Assembly: GCA_014773175.1 (NCBI GenBank)
Contig: VXCM01001406.1
Location: 1 to 64,000, forward strand
Direction of reading: 5' to 3'
Length of the DNA: 64,000 nucleotides
Source: Lucifuga dentata
Lineage: Eukaryota > Chordata > Actinopteri > Ophidiiformes > Bythitidae
Position 1 is the stretch's first letter, and every line of letters begins with the position of its first letter. Both the position numbers and the translations under genes were made by a program. The notes beneath the pieces were generated by a model. That model was not told the DNA's origin. It worked only from the letters and a program-made list of their open reading frames with translations, and did no database searches. Positions 27,296 through 40,645 of this stretch are shown here, one piece after another.

Positions 27296-28646
27296 TCAAT
27301 TTAAGTAGAGAAGAAATATTCAATATTTCAGAAACAAGAGGAGGTGAATATATGATTAAAAACAAATTATGTGCACACGATGAGTTACCTAAACACTAAC
27401 ATCGCCTTACTGCTTAAAGTGCTTTTTCCATATCTGCCTGTGTATGAAAACAGATTTTGTGATATTCTTTCATGAGCGTTGGTCTCTGTTTTCATTTACT
27501 TCCTGCCTGGTATGAACATGAGTCAGGTGAAAGCATTGTGCTTTATTAAACTTACCAAATCTTTGTCTAGTAAACTGCTGACTTTTGTGTACGTGATTGG
27601 TTTCAATAATAATTCGGTGACCAATTAATCATGGTTTAAATGAAATTGTTTTCTGAATCAGCTGAATGTGGGTGATGCTGTGAGGGCTTCATCAAGGCGT
27701 GGAGGCTGTCCAGGGTGTGAAACAGATCCACTCCCTCAAGTGCCAAATGACAGCAAAGTTTGCATTTGCTGGAAAATCAATCATCCGTCAGGCTGCATTT
27801 CTGAGATGATTTTATTGTGTTTGTTCATGGTCAGGTCAGGCAAAGCTATTGTTAAATTTTCTGCTTTTATCAACTCTGCATAAACCCAACATTAGTTCAG
27901 ATTTATTCCCATTTGAGAAGTACTTCCATGATTTCCCACAGAATTGATCGAGGTAATTGGTCTTGGATTTTGTCTCTTTGTTTTGCACAGTAGTCAGTTC
28001 CATACACAATAGTGTTGAAAACCCCTTTGGATGATATGTTTGTAATATTGAAAAAATGTTGGTTTGTGCCAGTGAAATGATTCTTGACGGGTATTTTATT
28101 TTATTGTCCCAGCACTTGGCAGGCGAGCCAAAAAGTTAATTTTGGACACTGTTTGCTGTCAGACGGGGCTTGTGGGGCCAATGATGAAGAAAGCTAAATC
28201 AAAGCTCTCGGACACATCGCTGACACGGTAGGATAGATCCGGGGAGATTGATTGCCACGAAGGCAAAGGGCCGAGCCTCATGTAAAAGTACTGCTCACGT
28301 CTCCTTCCCCATGGCAGCAACGGCCTCAGGGCTTATCAAGTATCTGTCCTTCAGATCAACCACAGTAACAGTCAATAAGCTTAGCCGTGGCAGAATCCAC
28401 GCCTCCCAACACCAGGATAACCTCACGCACAAACAACACGTCACTCTCAGAGTAACAGAATATTGATATTGTGCTTTTCATTCGACAACTTTAAATCATG
28501 TGTGTTTGGATATCCAGCATACAGATTGATTTTCAGTTTCATACCACCAAAGTTATGAATATTTATGAATATTTTTCTGACTGAATTATTGAGTTATTGA
28601 ATATAATCATTGCTCCTTTCAGACATGGAATCTGTTAAATTGCTGG

Positions 28647-28690
28647 CATCACCTATTTCTTAAAGCCGCCACTTTAAGAAATAGGCGATG
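28647..28690. repeat. 19-bp inverted repeat with 6-nt loop, one mismatch
   Basis: CATCACCTATTTCTTAAAG (28647-28665) pairs with CTTTAAGAAATAGGCGATG (28672-28690) around CCGCCA, with a single A/C mismatch. A transcript would form a tight hairpin, shorter than a usual pre-miRNA stem. Confidence 0.75.
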
Positions 28691-29661
28691 GTATTTTCTC
28701 TGGTATTTTCTCCACAAAGGCTCATTCAAGCATTCCAGGATCTTTGAGGATAGATGTGATATTTGGTATCTGCCAGGCTAGACTGGGTAACACAGGAAGT
28801 GATGTATATCGTGCTGTGAAAGATAACATTTTAGCTGTCTGCTTATCTCGTTTTCAGCGTGGATGGAGAGCAGCTCGCTAATTTCTCCATTGCACCAATT
28901 TCCAGCCATTTTATTGTTCCAAAAAGATGAGAACTGTGATCTAAGCACAGAATTTAAAGCACCGCTTCAAGGATTGTATGATCAGTCTGCACGCTACACA
29001 CAAAAACCTCTAATGTCAGAGTGCCGTAATTGTGTGTCTTTGCTGCATTTTTTCACAGTTGTGCCAACTTGAGCGCTTTAACCCTGTGAATGTTCCTGTA
29101 GAGATGCATTATGGGTCAATATTTAACAATCAAAACATTGATGTAGGTATTTATTGGTAAATGAAAAGGAAATTATTGCAAAATTGTGGGGATTTTCCAA
29201 AAGTCGGGAATGAAATTGGCTGCAATGTATGAATAGGACCTTGACCCCGTGATGGGATTCCAGTCAGGACGATAAGCATGGACATGAATAATGGAATGAA
29301 TTGTATTATCTTAGCTGTTATCAGTGGGAGTGGAAACTGAGAGCAAACCAGGACAGCTTTGTTCTGTTTGGTCTAAAGCACAAAACAAATGATTTTACTT
29401 TGTCAGGTGTTCACTTTCATGGTCCATATCCCACAGTGTTCTTCTTAATGAGAACACTACCATAATCAGTCTGGCCAACGCCAACTTTCAGAAGGAACAA
29501 CGATAAGCGGTTCCAGCCTGAAGGCCCGCTGATCAGTGTCGCTGGCTGCAACACAGTATTGACAAAAGAGGCTGCAGCAGAGGAGCCATGATAAAGAGAT
29601 GCTGGTAGAGAAATGCTGAGGCGAGGTGATCTGTAGTACAACTCAGCTTCTTCATGAAGAG

Positions 29662-29664
<3 letters not shown>

Positions 29665-29692
<28 letters not shown>
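29665..29692. repeat. (AG)n microsatellite
   Basis: A pure AG dinucleotide run flanked by AACAGAG on the right side; it produces the Leu-Ser repeats of the minus-strand frames here. Confidence 0.92.
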
Positions 29693-29695
<3 letters not shown>

Positions 29696-30251
29696 AGAGT
29701 CCATCCGAGTGAGACAATGTCATAACACTGTATTGTGAGGACAGAAGAGTCCAGGGAAGACAAGAAGGGGTGTTTTTGTTAACTCGTTCACATGCAAATA
29801 AATATTTCTGCACAGGACTGAGTGAACTGATTCTTTTTTTGTGTGTGCGCATGTGTGCATGTGCGAAACAGCCTTTTTTTGGTTTATGTTTAGGACCCAA
29901 TTATAATTACTGTTCTTGATCTTGTTCTTCTTGTTCTTTTCCTTTTCCCCCTCTTCCTTCTCCTTTTGAAAATGTAGCTGCACCTTAGAATCTATAAAAC
30001 CCACAGCAATCAATTACCTGCTACCAAGGAATAAAAAGTTCATTGATCAGCCAGAGGGGTGATGCTGTAAAAAAAAAAAAAAAAAAAAAGCCAGTTAATG
30101 TTTTGGTCAATAACATGAACCTGTTGACTTGGGCACAAACCTCTTTTTCAGTTTACTTGAATTGTTTCGTCAATTTTTCTCAACCTGGATTTTTCATCAT
30201 GAAAAGCTGTGTTAAAGTGTCAGTTGAGACACTCCAGGTCTTCTGAGTTTG

Positions 30252-30420
30252 AAGGACCATACTGGTGGTTTTACATGTTATATACAATATGTACAACCTA
30301 CATGCACTTTACTGACAACCATTTCCTAAACATACCACTGGAGCAGTAAATATTAGAGTTGTTTTTCCTACCACTCAGTTCTTAGGCAAGATGGTGATGA
30401 TACAACCCAATTAAATGTCC
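30252..30420 (+). repeat. Dispersed repeat B, copy 3
   Basis: It shares GGACCATACTGGTGGTTTTA, then CTGACAACCATTTCC, ACATACCACTGGAGCAG and AGTTGTTTTTCCTACC in the same order as the copy at 8718-8985. The right part has diverged or been replaced. Confidence 0.65.
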
Positions 30421-30455
30421 ATGATTTTTATAGTAACTGAGCCAAGTTTGTTTAT

Positions 30456-33400
30456 CTAGCTAAAAATGAAATTATTAAAAGTTTTTTTTTAGACACATAA
30501 ATGAGCTGCATCTGCTTTCACTGTGTAATTCCAAACTATTTCTTAGTGAATATGTTCTTTTCATTTTTCTTCCGTTTCTTCTGAAAATTATTTTCAGTTA
30601 CTGTCACGTGGTGCTTGGACGTTAAGTTGTTGCCATTATCACATGCAACAACGTAACTTGTATTTATTTTTAAGTGCTTTAAATTCCCCTTTAATGAAGC
30701 GGCTATAGGTTGAATTACCATAATATAAAACAGGCATTAATGTTCTTGCAGACTTTTTTGCTATATGTATTGCTCTCACTCTGGAAGTATTTATTTTTTT
30801 ATGTTGGGTAAAATACTGTTTTGTTGTGGGCAACAGCAGGGCAGACAGCAAAGTCACTTCTTATCTCTGCAATGAAAGGAACAGCAGACTTGCTTTGTTG
30901 GAGATGATTCACAACTCAACTGTAAAAGCATCATCGGCTCTACTGGTGACACTTGCTTGTCAGTGTCAGGTTAGCGTTGCAATTTGTGACTTCGCTCAAA
31001 GCCACGGTTCTAGATTAACGTTTACAAGGCCGTCGTAGCGCAATAGCGATTATTTTTCTGAAAACATTCGAAGCATAAGCATATGTTGTGTCATTATCTC
31101 CTTCAGGCAGCCTGAGTGTGGGCTTTCAATGCTGAGCGCCCTGAGCCCCTCACTTGAAAAGGATCCAACCAAGTAGAAAAGTGCCACTTTGATAGGCAGT
31201 GCCATGGTGATAGCAGCAGTTGTTACAGTAATTAGCTGTTTTGCTCTTTCCCCGCTCAGTGCTGTGTGTTTCAACATCTCTGACTTTCCCTCCAGGCCTC
31301 CAAATCTCTCGGGTGAAGAGAGAGAGCTTGATGGAATGAGGCTCTGTTTTTTTGGCTGTAGTAGAAGTAAAAATAGAAATCATCACACCAAACTTGTTTT
31401 TAGTCATGCAGTACATCACGCTCATATGATTATAGCTCTGGCTAGGAAGATTGCTAAAGCTTCACTTTCCAGGGAGAACAAACCAGACAAACTTTGCACA
31501 TTGCATTTAAAACAACTCAAAGGAAGGGAACTGACTGAAAAAAAATGCATTTGCTGATGAGATCTAGATGCTGTTTATTTGAATGTAATACATTAAAGGT
31601 CACCTTTGAATTGCATATTTTATTCCTTTCAGTAGCCGTTTGACTTTCTAAAAGCACGAGGTCTATGATAAGAACACTCCCGCATGCTCTTTGAAAATGC
31701 ATCTAGGTATATACATTTAAAATCCAATGCAAATGCATGTAGATGTTTGTTTCGTATCAAGTTTATGTTGGACTGCTCTCTCTTATGGTGAGAGGATACG
31801 AATGTGCCTGGATGAACAGTAGAATATTGAAGGAAAAGGTCTATAATCATGAGGAGCGTGTTGCTCTGTGGTGACTTTGGTGTCTGTCATAAACATGTCA
31901 GTCTGTCCACACGCATGCAGAGCTGACTGTGTGGGAGCAGCGCTATCGAAGCGTCTCCGTGTCATTTGTCTTCCCGAGCAACAATCCGGAACCTCTGAGA
32001 GTGTGTGTGTGTGTGTGTGTGTTCGTGTGTGTGTATATATGCCTCCCACCACACGGCCATGCTTTCCTGCTCACCAATGAGTGTAACATGATGCACACCT
32101 CGCTTCAGTCGGTTAATCTTACCCTCCCTGGGCTTTAATAGAGAAAATGGCCTCATGGTCTCAGTTTGAAGAGGGCTGGCATGGGTGTTGGTGCTCATAC
32201 ACATCACAGCACCTAATCAGATGTTACAGGCTCACATTTTAGTTGCGAGATTGGCAGTAGCAGGAGCAAATCCCATGTGAGCTGATGCTTTCTTCATTAA
32301 CATACTCGAGCGGCTCCTGATCAGATCAGATTAGAGATCAGAGACTAAATCATGCAGCTTTCTCGCTTTCTCCACCCGTTGGCCTCAGGAGATAGATGTA
32401 TCTGAGGTGTGAATACATATACTGTGTTACTGTAAAATACATGTGTGTGCTAAACCTGTGGTCCACCCTTGTGCTCATCTGCAATTCTGTTCGTCCAGTG
32501 AGAGATGGGATCACAAAGCTGTCAAATGATGAAAGCATCTCTCTGTACGTTTTTAAAAATATAGCCATATGTTTCATATGATTCAATAAAGCTGATTGAT
32601 TCTGACTAAAGCTTTAGTGACTGCGTTGTAAATTTATTAGTTTGAATGTGCAGCTCTTGGGTACTTATATGTAGGGCTAAAAATCAACGGAAAAGGCAAA
32701 TCCAAAGTCACACTCATGCCCTCTTCCCACAAAGCTTCTTCCCTTTAATTTTCAGTTTATCCTTAACCTGAAAACTGCTTATCTTGCAGTTATTTACATA
32801 ATTGTACATGATTGCCGTTTGGATTATTAGTGATGACCTGAGAACCTGCACTCTGGCATTCTAGACAAAAATGCTTTATGGTGAAGTAGTTGTCACGTCT
32901 TTGATCAGTATTAATCAGTATGATGAACTACATGGGAAAATAGTGTCTAATTTCTCAACTGCTATATGAAATTTTTTGGTTCTTTTATTGTTTCTGTCTT
33001 TATCATTTCCTCTTTCATGTTTCAAAACTAAACAGAGCTGAATGTCCTGGTTTTGGTGAAATAAGCCCAATACTATCACATTGTTCTTTTTCAGGTTTGA
33101 GCACTTTCTGTAATAAATGAAAACAGGATCTGTAAAGTCTGGTCACAAAGCTGAATAGAGTTGTACAAAACAGCAAGGAATGAATATTACTTTTATCAAA
33201 AAGTGTTACAGAAGCAATCTGATTTTTCAAATCTTGATATGTTCTGTAAGCCGGCTTCAACATATTGCAGGAACATATCGTTCAGGCTTCTGGTGACACT
33301 TAGCTAAAGTCTCTACTGGCTGCATAATGCAAACAGCATGGCTGATGATCTATATAAGCATTAAGAACACAATTATAACGTGGAAGGTTTCATTAATTGG

Positions 33401-35773
33401 TAAATTTGCATGTTTATCGCATTTACATTTGACAGTCAGTAGCTTTTAAGTACCACTTTGGACATTTTAATTCAATGTCCACTAAATTCATATGTTATTA
33501 AATTGTTTGATTAAAAATTGCTATTTCCAATGTATGGCATATGATTATGATTTTATTGGAAAATACAAGCTTGTTTTACTGCTGCACTGACAATCATTAC
33601 TGATGTAGTAAAGCTTTCACATCATAAAAAAAATATTAAAACATGCTCACTTTTATATTACACAAAAAAATGATGGAAAATAATGCATCACACGACTCCT
33701 ATAGGTTTGCCATAATAAAAAGCAGACATTAAAATTGTCATCTGTGTTAATTTGTGCATTAAAAGGCATTTAAGCCAATTTTCAAGAAGACATTGTTATG
33801 CCTAACAGCTTGGAGGAAAAAAAAAAAACTTTTTTTTTTTTNGGGGGGGGGGGGGGGCAATTATGCAGATTTGATGGAAATTATTTGTTGTCTGGATGAA
33901 GTATTTATGGATATTCGGCACAATGTTCAACAATCTGCCAGACATTGAAGACAACTGGAAATTTTGCCCTGACGGTGGAACAGAAGGAAAGATCAGAGCC
34001 TTTCAAACACATTAGAATGAATCCTCTGGGGACCAGATATCTCCAGTAAATTTAATCAAAATTTAGCTACTAATCTTTAAGATGCTTTGTCTTATTTTTA
34101 GTGTTTGAGGACATTACCACCTCATTTAAGACACCATGTTTTTAATTAGATATTAAAGCAAAGAGAATAATTGTTCACTTCTGTAGTTTCATTGTTTAAA
34201 ATCACTTTAATGCTACAGTAAGTAAATGGATGACTTATGAGGAGCGGTTTCATAATTTGATTCCATTGTCTTTGCTTGGAAATATTTTCTATTTAAAAAT
34301 AACATACGAAAATTCATATAAAAAAAAATGGAATTTTCTCTTATTATCAGCTTCTTCAAATAAAATATGTCTCACAGAGAAGCACTTTTATTATGTTTTT
34401 ATTTTGGTGGAAGAAATGAAGAGATTCCCTCTTTGGACATTTTGTAGACATAAGCCCCCCGCCCCCACCCCCCNACCCCCCATTTCTTTTTTCCCTGTGA
34501 TTACAGTATGATGACTTTGGTTTGCATCAGTCAGCCTGCACGAAGCTTCAAACATTTAACCCTCAACAAATTGTCCAGTTTAATCTCTGGGCCCTCATTG
34601 CGAGCCTTAGTGCTTTTTTAATAAATGATCAGCCTTTTTAATCTTGTTAGTCTGAGTCCCCTGTGTTGGACTTAATAACGTATAATTTATTTCAAAGATG
34701 CAGTAGAATATAACAATCTGCTCCTCTCTTTACAAGCACACAAACATGTCTGTGTGTTACTGTTTAATATCTACGTTGCACACAAACCTGCAACAAAATT
34801 TCATTTGTTTCATTGTCTCTGTAGCTCATCTTTCTTTTTGCTCCGTGAAGCTATAATCACTATAAAGTCGCATATATACACACCCCAGTCCTCTGGTGCT
34901 CTCCTTTCATAGATTAGACAATCTATGAATAGACAATGTGCCATAGATTACATTCTTTTAATCAATGGAGTTCCCTGTTGGGGATGGCATCAAATTTATT
35001 CTTTTTTGTTTTTTAAATTAAAAAATATTATTAAATGCAGATCTTCAGTTCTTCTTCCTCTTATGAAGAGATGAAAGTAGTTGGCTGACTGCTTATGAAA
35101 GTAATTCAGCATTCTGTGCTGCACAACCAAAGAAAATGAGGCCACCTTACCTGATGACTAACGTATTTCTCCTCCAATATTCATCTCAAAGGATTGAGTT
35201 GAAGCACAAGTAAGGTATAGAATATATCGAATCACAGAGGTTCTGTTACCATCCTATAGGATTATTTTCTTGGGTTTAACTCCTAAGATTTCGCTAGAGG
35301 ACACCAGAATCCCGGACTCTATGGTTTTCTAACTCTAAGAAAACCTCACTGGACTAACACAAACCAGTATTCTCCAACTCGGGAGAGCCAATAATAAAAC
35401 TCTGTTACTTCAAAGACCCAGGATAAGATTACTTTATCCCCCCCCCATTATAACAAGTCTAATTTTGGTGTATATTTAATACATTTAGTTAATTAGTTTG
35501 TGCTGGCAGAGTTCAGTACCTTTGGGAAACTCGTGGTTGATACTAGGATGCTGAGGAAAACTGATGCTAAAGATTTGAAGCTTTAAAATGCGACAGCGAC
35601 GTCTGACATAACAGGCAAAACGGTTTGCCATTTCTTTCCAAAACAAAATATAAATCCTCCTGTGCTGGTAAAAACATTCTGTGCTCCTCTTCATACTTTG
35701 GTTTAGTTTTGCACTTTGCTGGCACTGCCATGGTCATTAACTCAGGCTATTAACAGACGGCTGTAGTTGGAAA
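30456..35773. other. No gene recognised, 30.5-35.8 kb
   Basis: Non-coding DNA with a (GT)n tract (32000-32036), assembly joins at 33842 and 34474 in poly-T/G and poly-C, and a short hairpin at about 34909-34932. Several overlapping frames at 31.0-32.2 kb arise from the GT repeat and show no domain. Confidence 0.55.
32000..32036. repeat. (GT)n microsatellite
   Basis: A GT/TG dinucleotide run interrupted once by TTCG and grading into TATA. It explains the Val-Cys and Thr-His repeats in frames on both strands. Confidence 0.9.
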
Positions 35774-35807
35774 AAGTGTAGCATCCATACAACTGGATGC
35801 TACACTT
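35774..35807. repeat. Perfect 14-bp inverted repeat, 6-nt loop
   Basis: AAGTGTAGCATCCA (35774-35787) and TGGATGCTACACTT (35794-35807) are exact reverse complements separated by TACAAC. A partial third copy, ACATCCAGTGTAGCA, follows at 35815. Too short for a pre-miRNA by itself; no function is evident. Confidence 0.7.
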
Positions 35808-36377
35808 CCAGTGAACATCCAGTGTAGCACTGTGATCATGAGTTTGCAGCTGCACCTTTTTTTTTTTTAGCCATAATATCAGCATACAGCATAGGTGAGT
35901 GTTGTCTCGATCTTGTTGTGAATGAAATTTAAAGGAACGGTATGAGCCGCAGGTTTGCCACTCCTGTTCTAGAGGAATCTTGTCAGGTCGTGTCTCAGAC
36001 ACAGCTGATATTTTGAGCGGTGACTCCAAATTCACTTATTAACAGGCTCTTTGAAGTCCATCAAGTGTCACACAAAGATGAGACAAACATTCAAATTTGC
36101 ACTTACCAAGTGGTCTGGATTCCTGTTTTACCTCTTACTACCAGACGCCGGTGCCAAACAGAGAACCATTCACAAAAACACTGGTGGTCGACAGGAAAAT
36201 CTTGTTCCCGTGCCGGCTTTTTCAGCCCCAAAAGCTTGTCTGGAGAGAAGGAGCTGAGCCATCATGGGCCAGGAGGAAGGACACGCACTGTTGTTTACCA
36301 TTGTGAAACAAGCAGGCGCAGCGTATAGTGGTATTTCAACAAAATGTTTAATTTAAAAAACTTTTGAAGTACAATAC

Positions 36378-36450
36378 AAACAGTACAACTTTATTTGTCC
36401 CACTTGGGGCAATTTGTTCAGAGCAGCTCAACACATATACAGATTAAATA
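36378..36450 (-). repeat. Possible antisense LINE/SINE 3' tail fragment
   Basis: Reverse-complemented, the core reads GCCCCAAGTGGGACAAATAA followed by AGTTGTACTG. It resembles the 3' terminal sequence shared by several fish LINEs and SINEs (CCC..GTGGGACAAATAAAG). There is no associated coding remnant, so it is a short fragment at best. Confidence 0.35.
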
Positions 36451-37149
36451 GACCTAGGACATACAGACAGGAAAAGTTTAAAAATGTCAGTTAATAAGTT
36501 CAAATGAGAATGAGGAAGACATAGATTGCATTAAAAACAACTTGCTTCATTTGAAGGAAAAAGTATAGAGGCTGAAAAAGGGAACTCAGAAAAAGCAGAT
36601 TTAAAAATTTAGAAAAAGCTGGATTTAACTGTGAGTTAATGCATTCTGTTTTGGGAAGAAGACCAGCAAACCAGCTCACAGGGGTGTAAACCTCAGTGAG
36701 TTTAATGCTGGAGGACATGTGCAAGGTGGCGGTGGAATCCGGTAAATGTTATTGTTGTGTTAATGTCGTCTTAACATTATATCCTGTCATCGCATCTTTC
36801 ATTCAGCTTCCGAGAGAGTGGAAACACAGGCCGGCAATCAGAGGAGCAGAGCTGAGCTCCGACTAGCACCAGTACTGACACCAGCAAACAATACTGTCAT
36901 CTCTGAGTCTGATATAATCTTCTGAATAAGTATATTCAATAAACTGGCCAAATTGGAAGAAAGACAGAGACGGTATTTATATAGAAATAGGATGAGAGAG
37001 GATAATTCAGAGATTATTGGTTTGTGTAACGTCACAGGCCTGCGAAGAAAATGTTTACGATGATGTGTGGTACATAGCAAACAGAAATCATCCGTCTCAA
37101 ATTCTGTTTCATCAGTCTGGCATCCTCACTGTTTACGAAGTTAAAATCA

Positions 37150-37668
37150 TCTTCACATCTGTTTATTTATGCTGGGTCTTTAAACAGAATCCTTCCCCTT
37201 CTTTTCAAGAACTCTATTCCTTTAATTGGCAATTTCATAATTATTCTACTCCTACTCATTGTAAAATCAAGCCTCCTGCTTGTCAAACAGCTCAGTTACA
37301 ATTTGGTTATATATAGAATTTCATTAATTTGGCTCCTCTTGAGTTCAAGAAAGCTGGGGATTGTTTCGTTCTCAACAGTGTTATCTGTTATCCATATGGA
37401 TGTTTACTCATTTCTTTTTTTTTCATGTATGTTGCCTTCAGGGTCTGATATTTTGCTGGAGTTGCTCCAAGAGATTTCAAATGTTCTTTAGTTGTTTTGT
37501 TTTGTTCATTTTTTCTTTTGTCTGATTCTCTTTTTTAAATTGTCTTATGGATTAAATGGTGACGTATGTTCTAGAGAATAGCCTTGTACAAACCCTTTGA
37601 GGGTTTTTTGCCTCCTGTAGTCTTGTATTTTTCTTTCTTGATACTGAAAAATAAACTAAACTAAACAG
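37150..37668 (+). mobile_element. LINE 3' end: reverse-transcriptase tail, UTR and (TAAAC) terminus
   Basis: On the + strand, the frame through 37185-37315 reads PSFQELYSFNWQFHNYSTP and then PPACQTAQLQFGY. It resembles the C-terminal tail of CR1/L2-like LINE reverse transcriptases, where an HNY.TR motif precedes a basic, Pro-rich stretch and an RT..QFS block. After a stop, ~330 bp of untranslated sequence ends in AAAAATAAACTAAACTAAAC (37649-37668), containing an AATAAA signal and short tandem terminal repeats as LINE 3' ends have. It is 5'-truncated. The clade is uncertain. Confidence 0.5.
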
Positions 37669-37680
37669 ACGGTCACCAAC

Positions 37681-40640
37681 AATGAACTCAGTATCCACAC
37701 GATAAAATGTATGGCTCAGTGGATAAGGACAGAACAATCTGTTACTCGTGTTTTTTACCACTGTGCAAGTGTGTGTACGTGCGTGTGTGAGAGAGAGGTG
37801 GAGTGTGTATGTATGTCAGAATCATGGCGTGCTACCTCCTGTTCTTTTGGGGCTCCCTGCACCATTGTCACTTTTTTGATGATAGATTTTCTTCTTCTTG
37901 AGGCCATGTTTCCCCTGGAGGGCGTTTGAGAGCACTTACCAGGCATCTGTATTTCTCCACCTTACATCAGTTTCCACTTTCAACACTTGAGGAGTTATTG
38001 GTCTTGCACACACGCATACACACACACCCTCCAAGAGAAATTTTTACTTCACCAGGTCAGAACTTGGCAACAAAGAATCCAGGGACACTCTGGCGCTTCT
38101 GGAGACATCCCTGTTACCATCAGCTCTGTTTTGATGAAGTTATTACCTTGATCCTGTATTGGAAAATTCTCTGGCTCTGCATTAGCAATTGAGCTGTAAG
38201 CTTTTGAATGGACACACAAATCCCTGCATTAATAGGGGATTAGTGTGCTCTGTGAGGAGCCTTAAGTAGAGCAATGATTCAGTAGCTGTAGTGCTACTAT
38301 ATGTGAAGTTCCCAAGTGGTTTTTCCTTAATGAAACCTTCATCACTGCTCATAATTAATGCCAAACGTCTAACACCTGTCCTCTTAGTATGCAAACTAAC
38401 ATGGCCAGGAGTATCACTGCTGCCTAAAGTGTAATTTCACAAAAAAAAAAAAAAAAAATNAAAAAAAAAAAAAAAAAAATTACATTTTATAAAGTTGCTC
38501 AGTTGAACAGCTAAAATCCCACTTAGCATATGGTTAATTTCAGCTGTGTCAATTAAGTGTTGGGCCACCATGAGCTGCCAGAACGACTTCAAGTCTTTCT
38601 ACTGAAGGGATGAAGAGCATGTTTTCTAAAAGATAATCCCGCTTTTGGTGTTTCGGTGATGGTGGGGTAGAGTGTTGTGTAGCACGTCGGTCCAAAGTCT
38701 CTCATAAGTGTTTAACTGGGTGGAGATCAGATTACTGCGAAGGTCATACATCCTTTTAAAATTTATTAAGCCAATAAAACTTTGAATTGATTTCTAGTGA
38801 CCTTTCACTTTAAGGGGACAAGTCGACCCAAAACATGCCAGCAAAATATCCCCTGCAGGTATTTTCAGTCTTTAATATGAAAGGATCACTTCTGTATGTA
38901 ACCAATCAAATCAAAAGTCTTTTATTCAAATATGGGTACTTATCAGATGTTGCAGTTCATGTAACGCAGGAAGACATGTTTGCACTTGTCATCAAACAGA
39001 ATCATAAGTTGTTTCTGACATTTGCACCTGCGTTGGACTTTTGTCAGTCTAGCCTGCTTTCTTCCAGCAGGTGTGGATGTCACCATAATGGCTACATCCC
39101 TTTGAAATCCAGAAATAAACCCAGATTACCATTTGAAAACCAGTCAGCAGCATGAAATGCCAGATCAACACACGGATAGCTTTTGTTGTGGTTGTCTGCA
39201 TTCTCGTCCAACACTATGTTACATTTCATGTCTAACCTCTGTAACAGATAACAGGCTTTATGTTCTAATGCTAAACTGTCTTGGTTCAGTATACAGTTTA
39301 TCTATGAAGAGAAAGTTAAGAAAATCAAAAAAGGTGAATAATCTTTAAGCCAGATGGTGTCCAAGCTCATCTTTACTGTTGAACTGCTTATTCTTAGAAA
39401 ATGATTCAGGGCAACATGAATATGAGGTCACAACGTTAAGAGCTTGATTTTTCCATCAAGCCTGTTTTACCATAGTGAAAAATGCTAATGAGAAGTGGAT
39501 GCCCACAAAGGCAGAGTTAAAGAGGGCTTGTGTCATTCCTAAGCATTTGCTTTTTTAGCTCCCTATCTCACATTAGCAGGTCCCCCTCCACTAGAAGTTC
39601 ACTGAAGACATCTTCGAAGTCTGTGTCTCAGGAGATAAAAGATGACATCAGATGTAAAAGGGAAAACATATGCTCTAAGATGGATGTGTTTTCTTAGAAG
39701 AAAGCAAAGGTCCAGGTCAGGCAGCGCTGACACGTTTTGAGGGATGAGACAACAGCTAAGATTAACACCATCATCCTCACAGGAAGGAGGCTGACTTCTT
39801 CTGTCATAAGAAACTCACATTGGAGTAGGATTCCTGTGGCTAAATGCCAGGTGATATAAAAGTTGAAATGTTTAAGGACAAGAGATCATCGCTTTTGGAA
39901 AATTATGAATAACATTAAAAGGTAGGCAGATAAAATAAAATACTGTGTCCTTTGAAGAAGAAAGAGCACAATTGTACTGATTAGTTTGGACATGTTTGTT
40001 CTTCTTGCTGATTTCTGTTTGTAGCCAACTAGTGTGGCTACTGATCTCCTGATCTCCAGGTCACTATTGTTTTACAGCTGCAGAGAAATAGTTTCAATAA
40101 CACAACAAGTATATTATTATATTTCAGAGTAGTGTTCCCCAAAGAAGCTCTTCAGTGGAGTGATGGGGAGAAGGTGCTTGTGGTTAAATAAAACAGATTT
40201 ATTCTGATCTTGGGTTGTGTTATGTGACTTTGCTGCTTAAAACGTGTGAGCAGGAATGATCTCAGGTAATTTTTCACCTTTTTGATCTCTGTATCATGTT
40301 CAGAGCTTCATCCAGAGTGAGATCATGAACAGTTACCATCAACTTTAAACAGCAAGATAGTTGAAATAGACACATCAAAGCGTTGCAGTCTTATGGGTGA
40401 GAAAGCTTTGCTAGTCTTAAAGGTTTCTAAAAAAAAATAGTAAGTCATCATGTGTAGAAAAAGGGGAAGAGAACCATCAAAAATGCCATTTTTTATATAT
40501 TATATTATATTATATTTAAATGAGAGTCACTGTAGTTGTAATTCATCTTGTAGCACACAGGAAGAATGATCATTGTCATAAGACAATGATAACAACGAGA
40601 AGGGTTCGTAGTTTGTGTGATGTTTTTCTTGTAATGTGAA
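37681..40640. other. No gene recognised, 37.7-40.6 kb
   Basis: Non-coding sequence with a poly-A join at 38460 and an ATATT run near 40492-40515. No frame shows a recognisable domain, and I see no RNA gene. Confidence 0.55.
38440..38480. repeat. Poly-A tract with assembly N
   Basis: Two adenine runs flank an N at 38460. Tract length is unreliable. Confidence 0.9.
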
Positions 40641-40645
40641 CCTTA

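Larger units (their letters stand above)
26510..30251. other. No gene recognised, 26.5-30.3 kb
   Basis: Non-coding sequence with a poly-T join at 26924, a pyrimidine-rich degenerate repeat at 27100-27295, an AG run at 29665 and a poly-A run at about 30069. No recognisable protein or RNA gene. Confidence 0.55.

Noticed and set aside
31189..31557. 122-residue forward frame
   Set aside because: No conserved motif, overlapping frames on the other strand, and no splice or promoter evidence.
35935..35990. GAGCCGCAGGTTTGCCACTC resembling the terminus of some hAT elements
   Set aside because: Only about 30 bp resemble the family and no second end was found, so it was not listed as an element.
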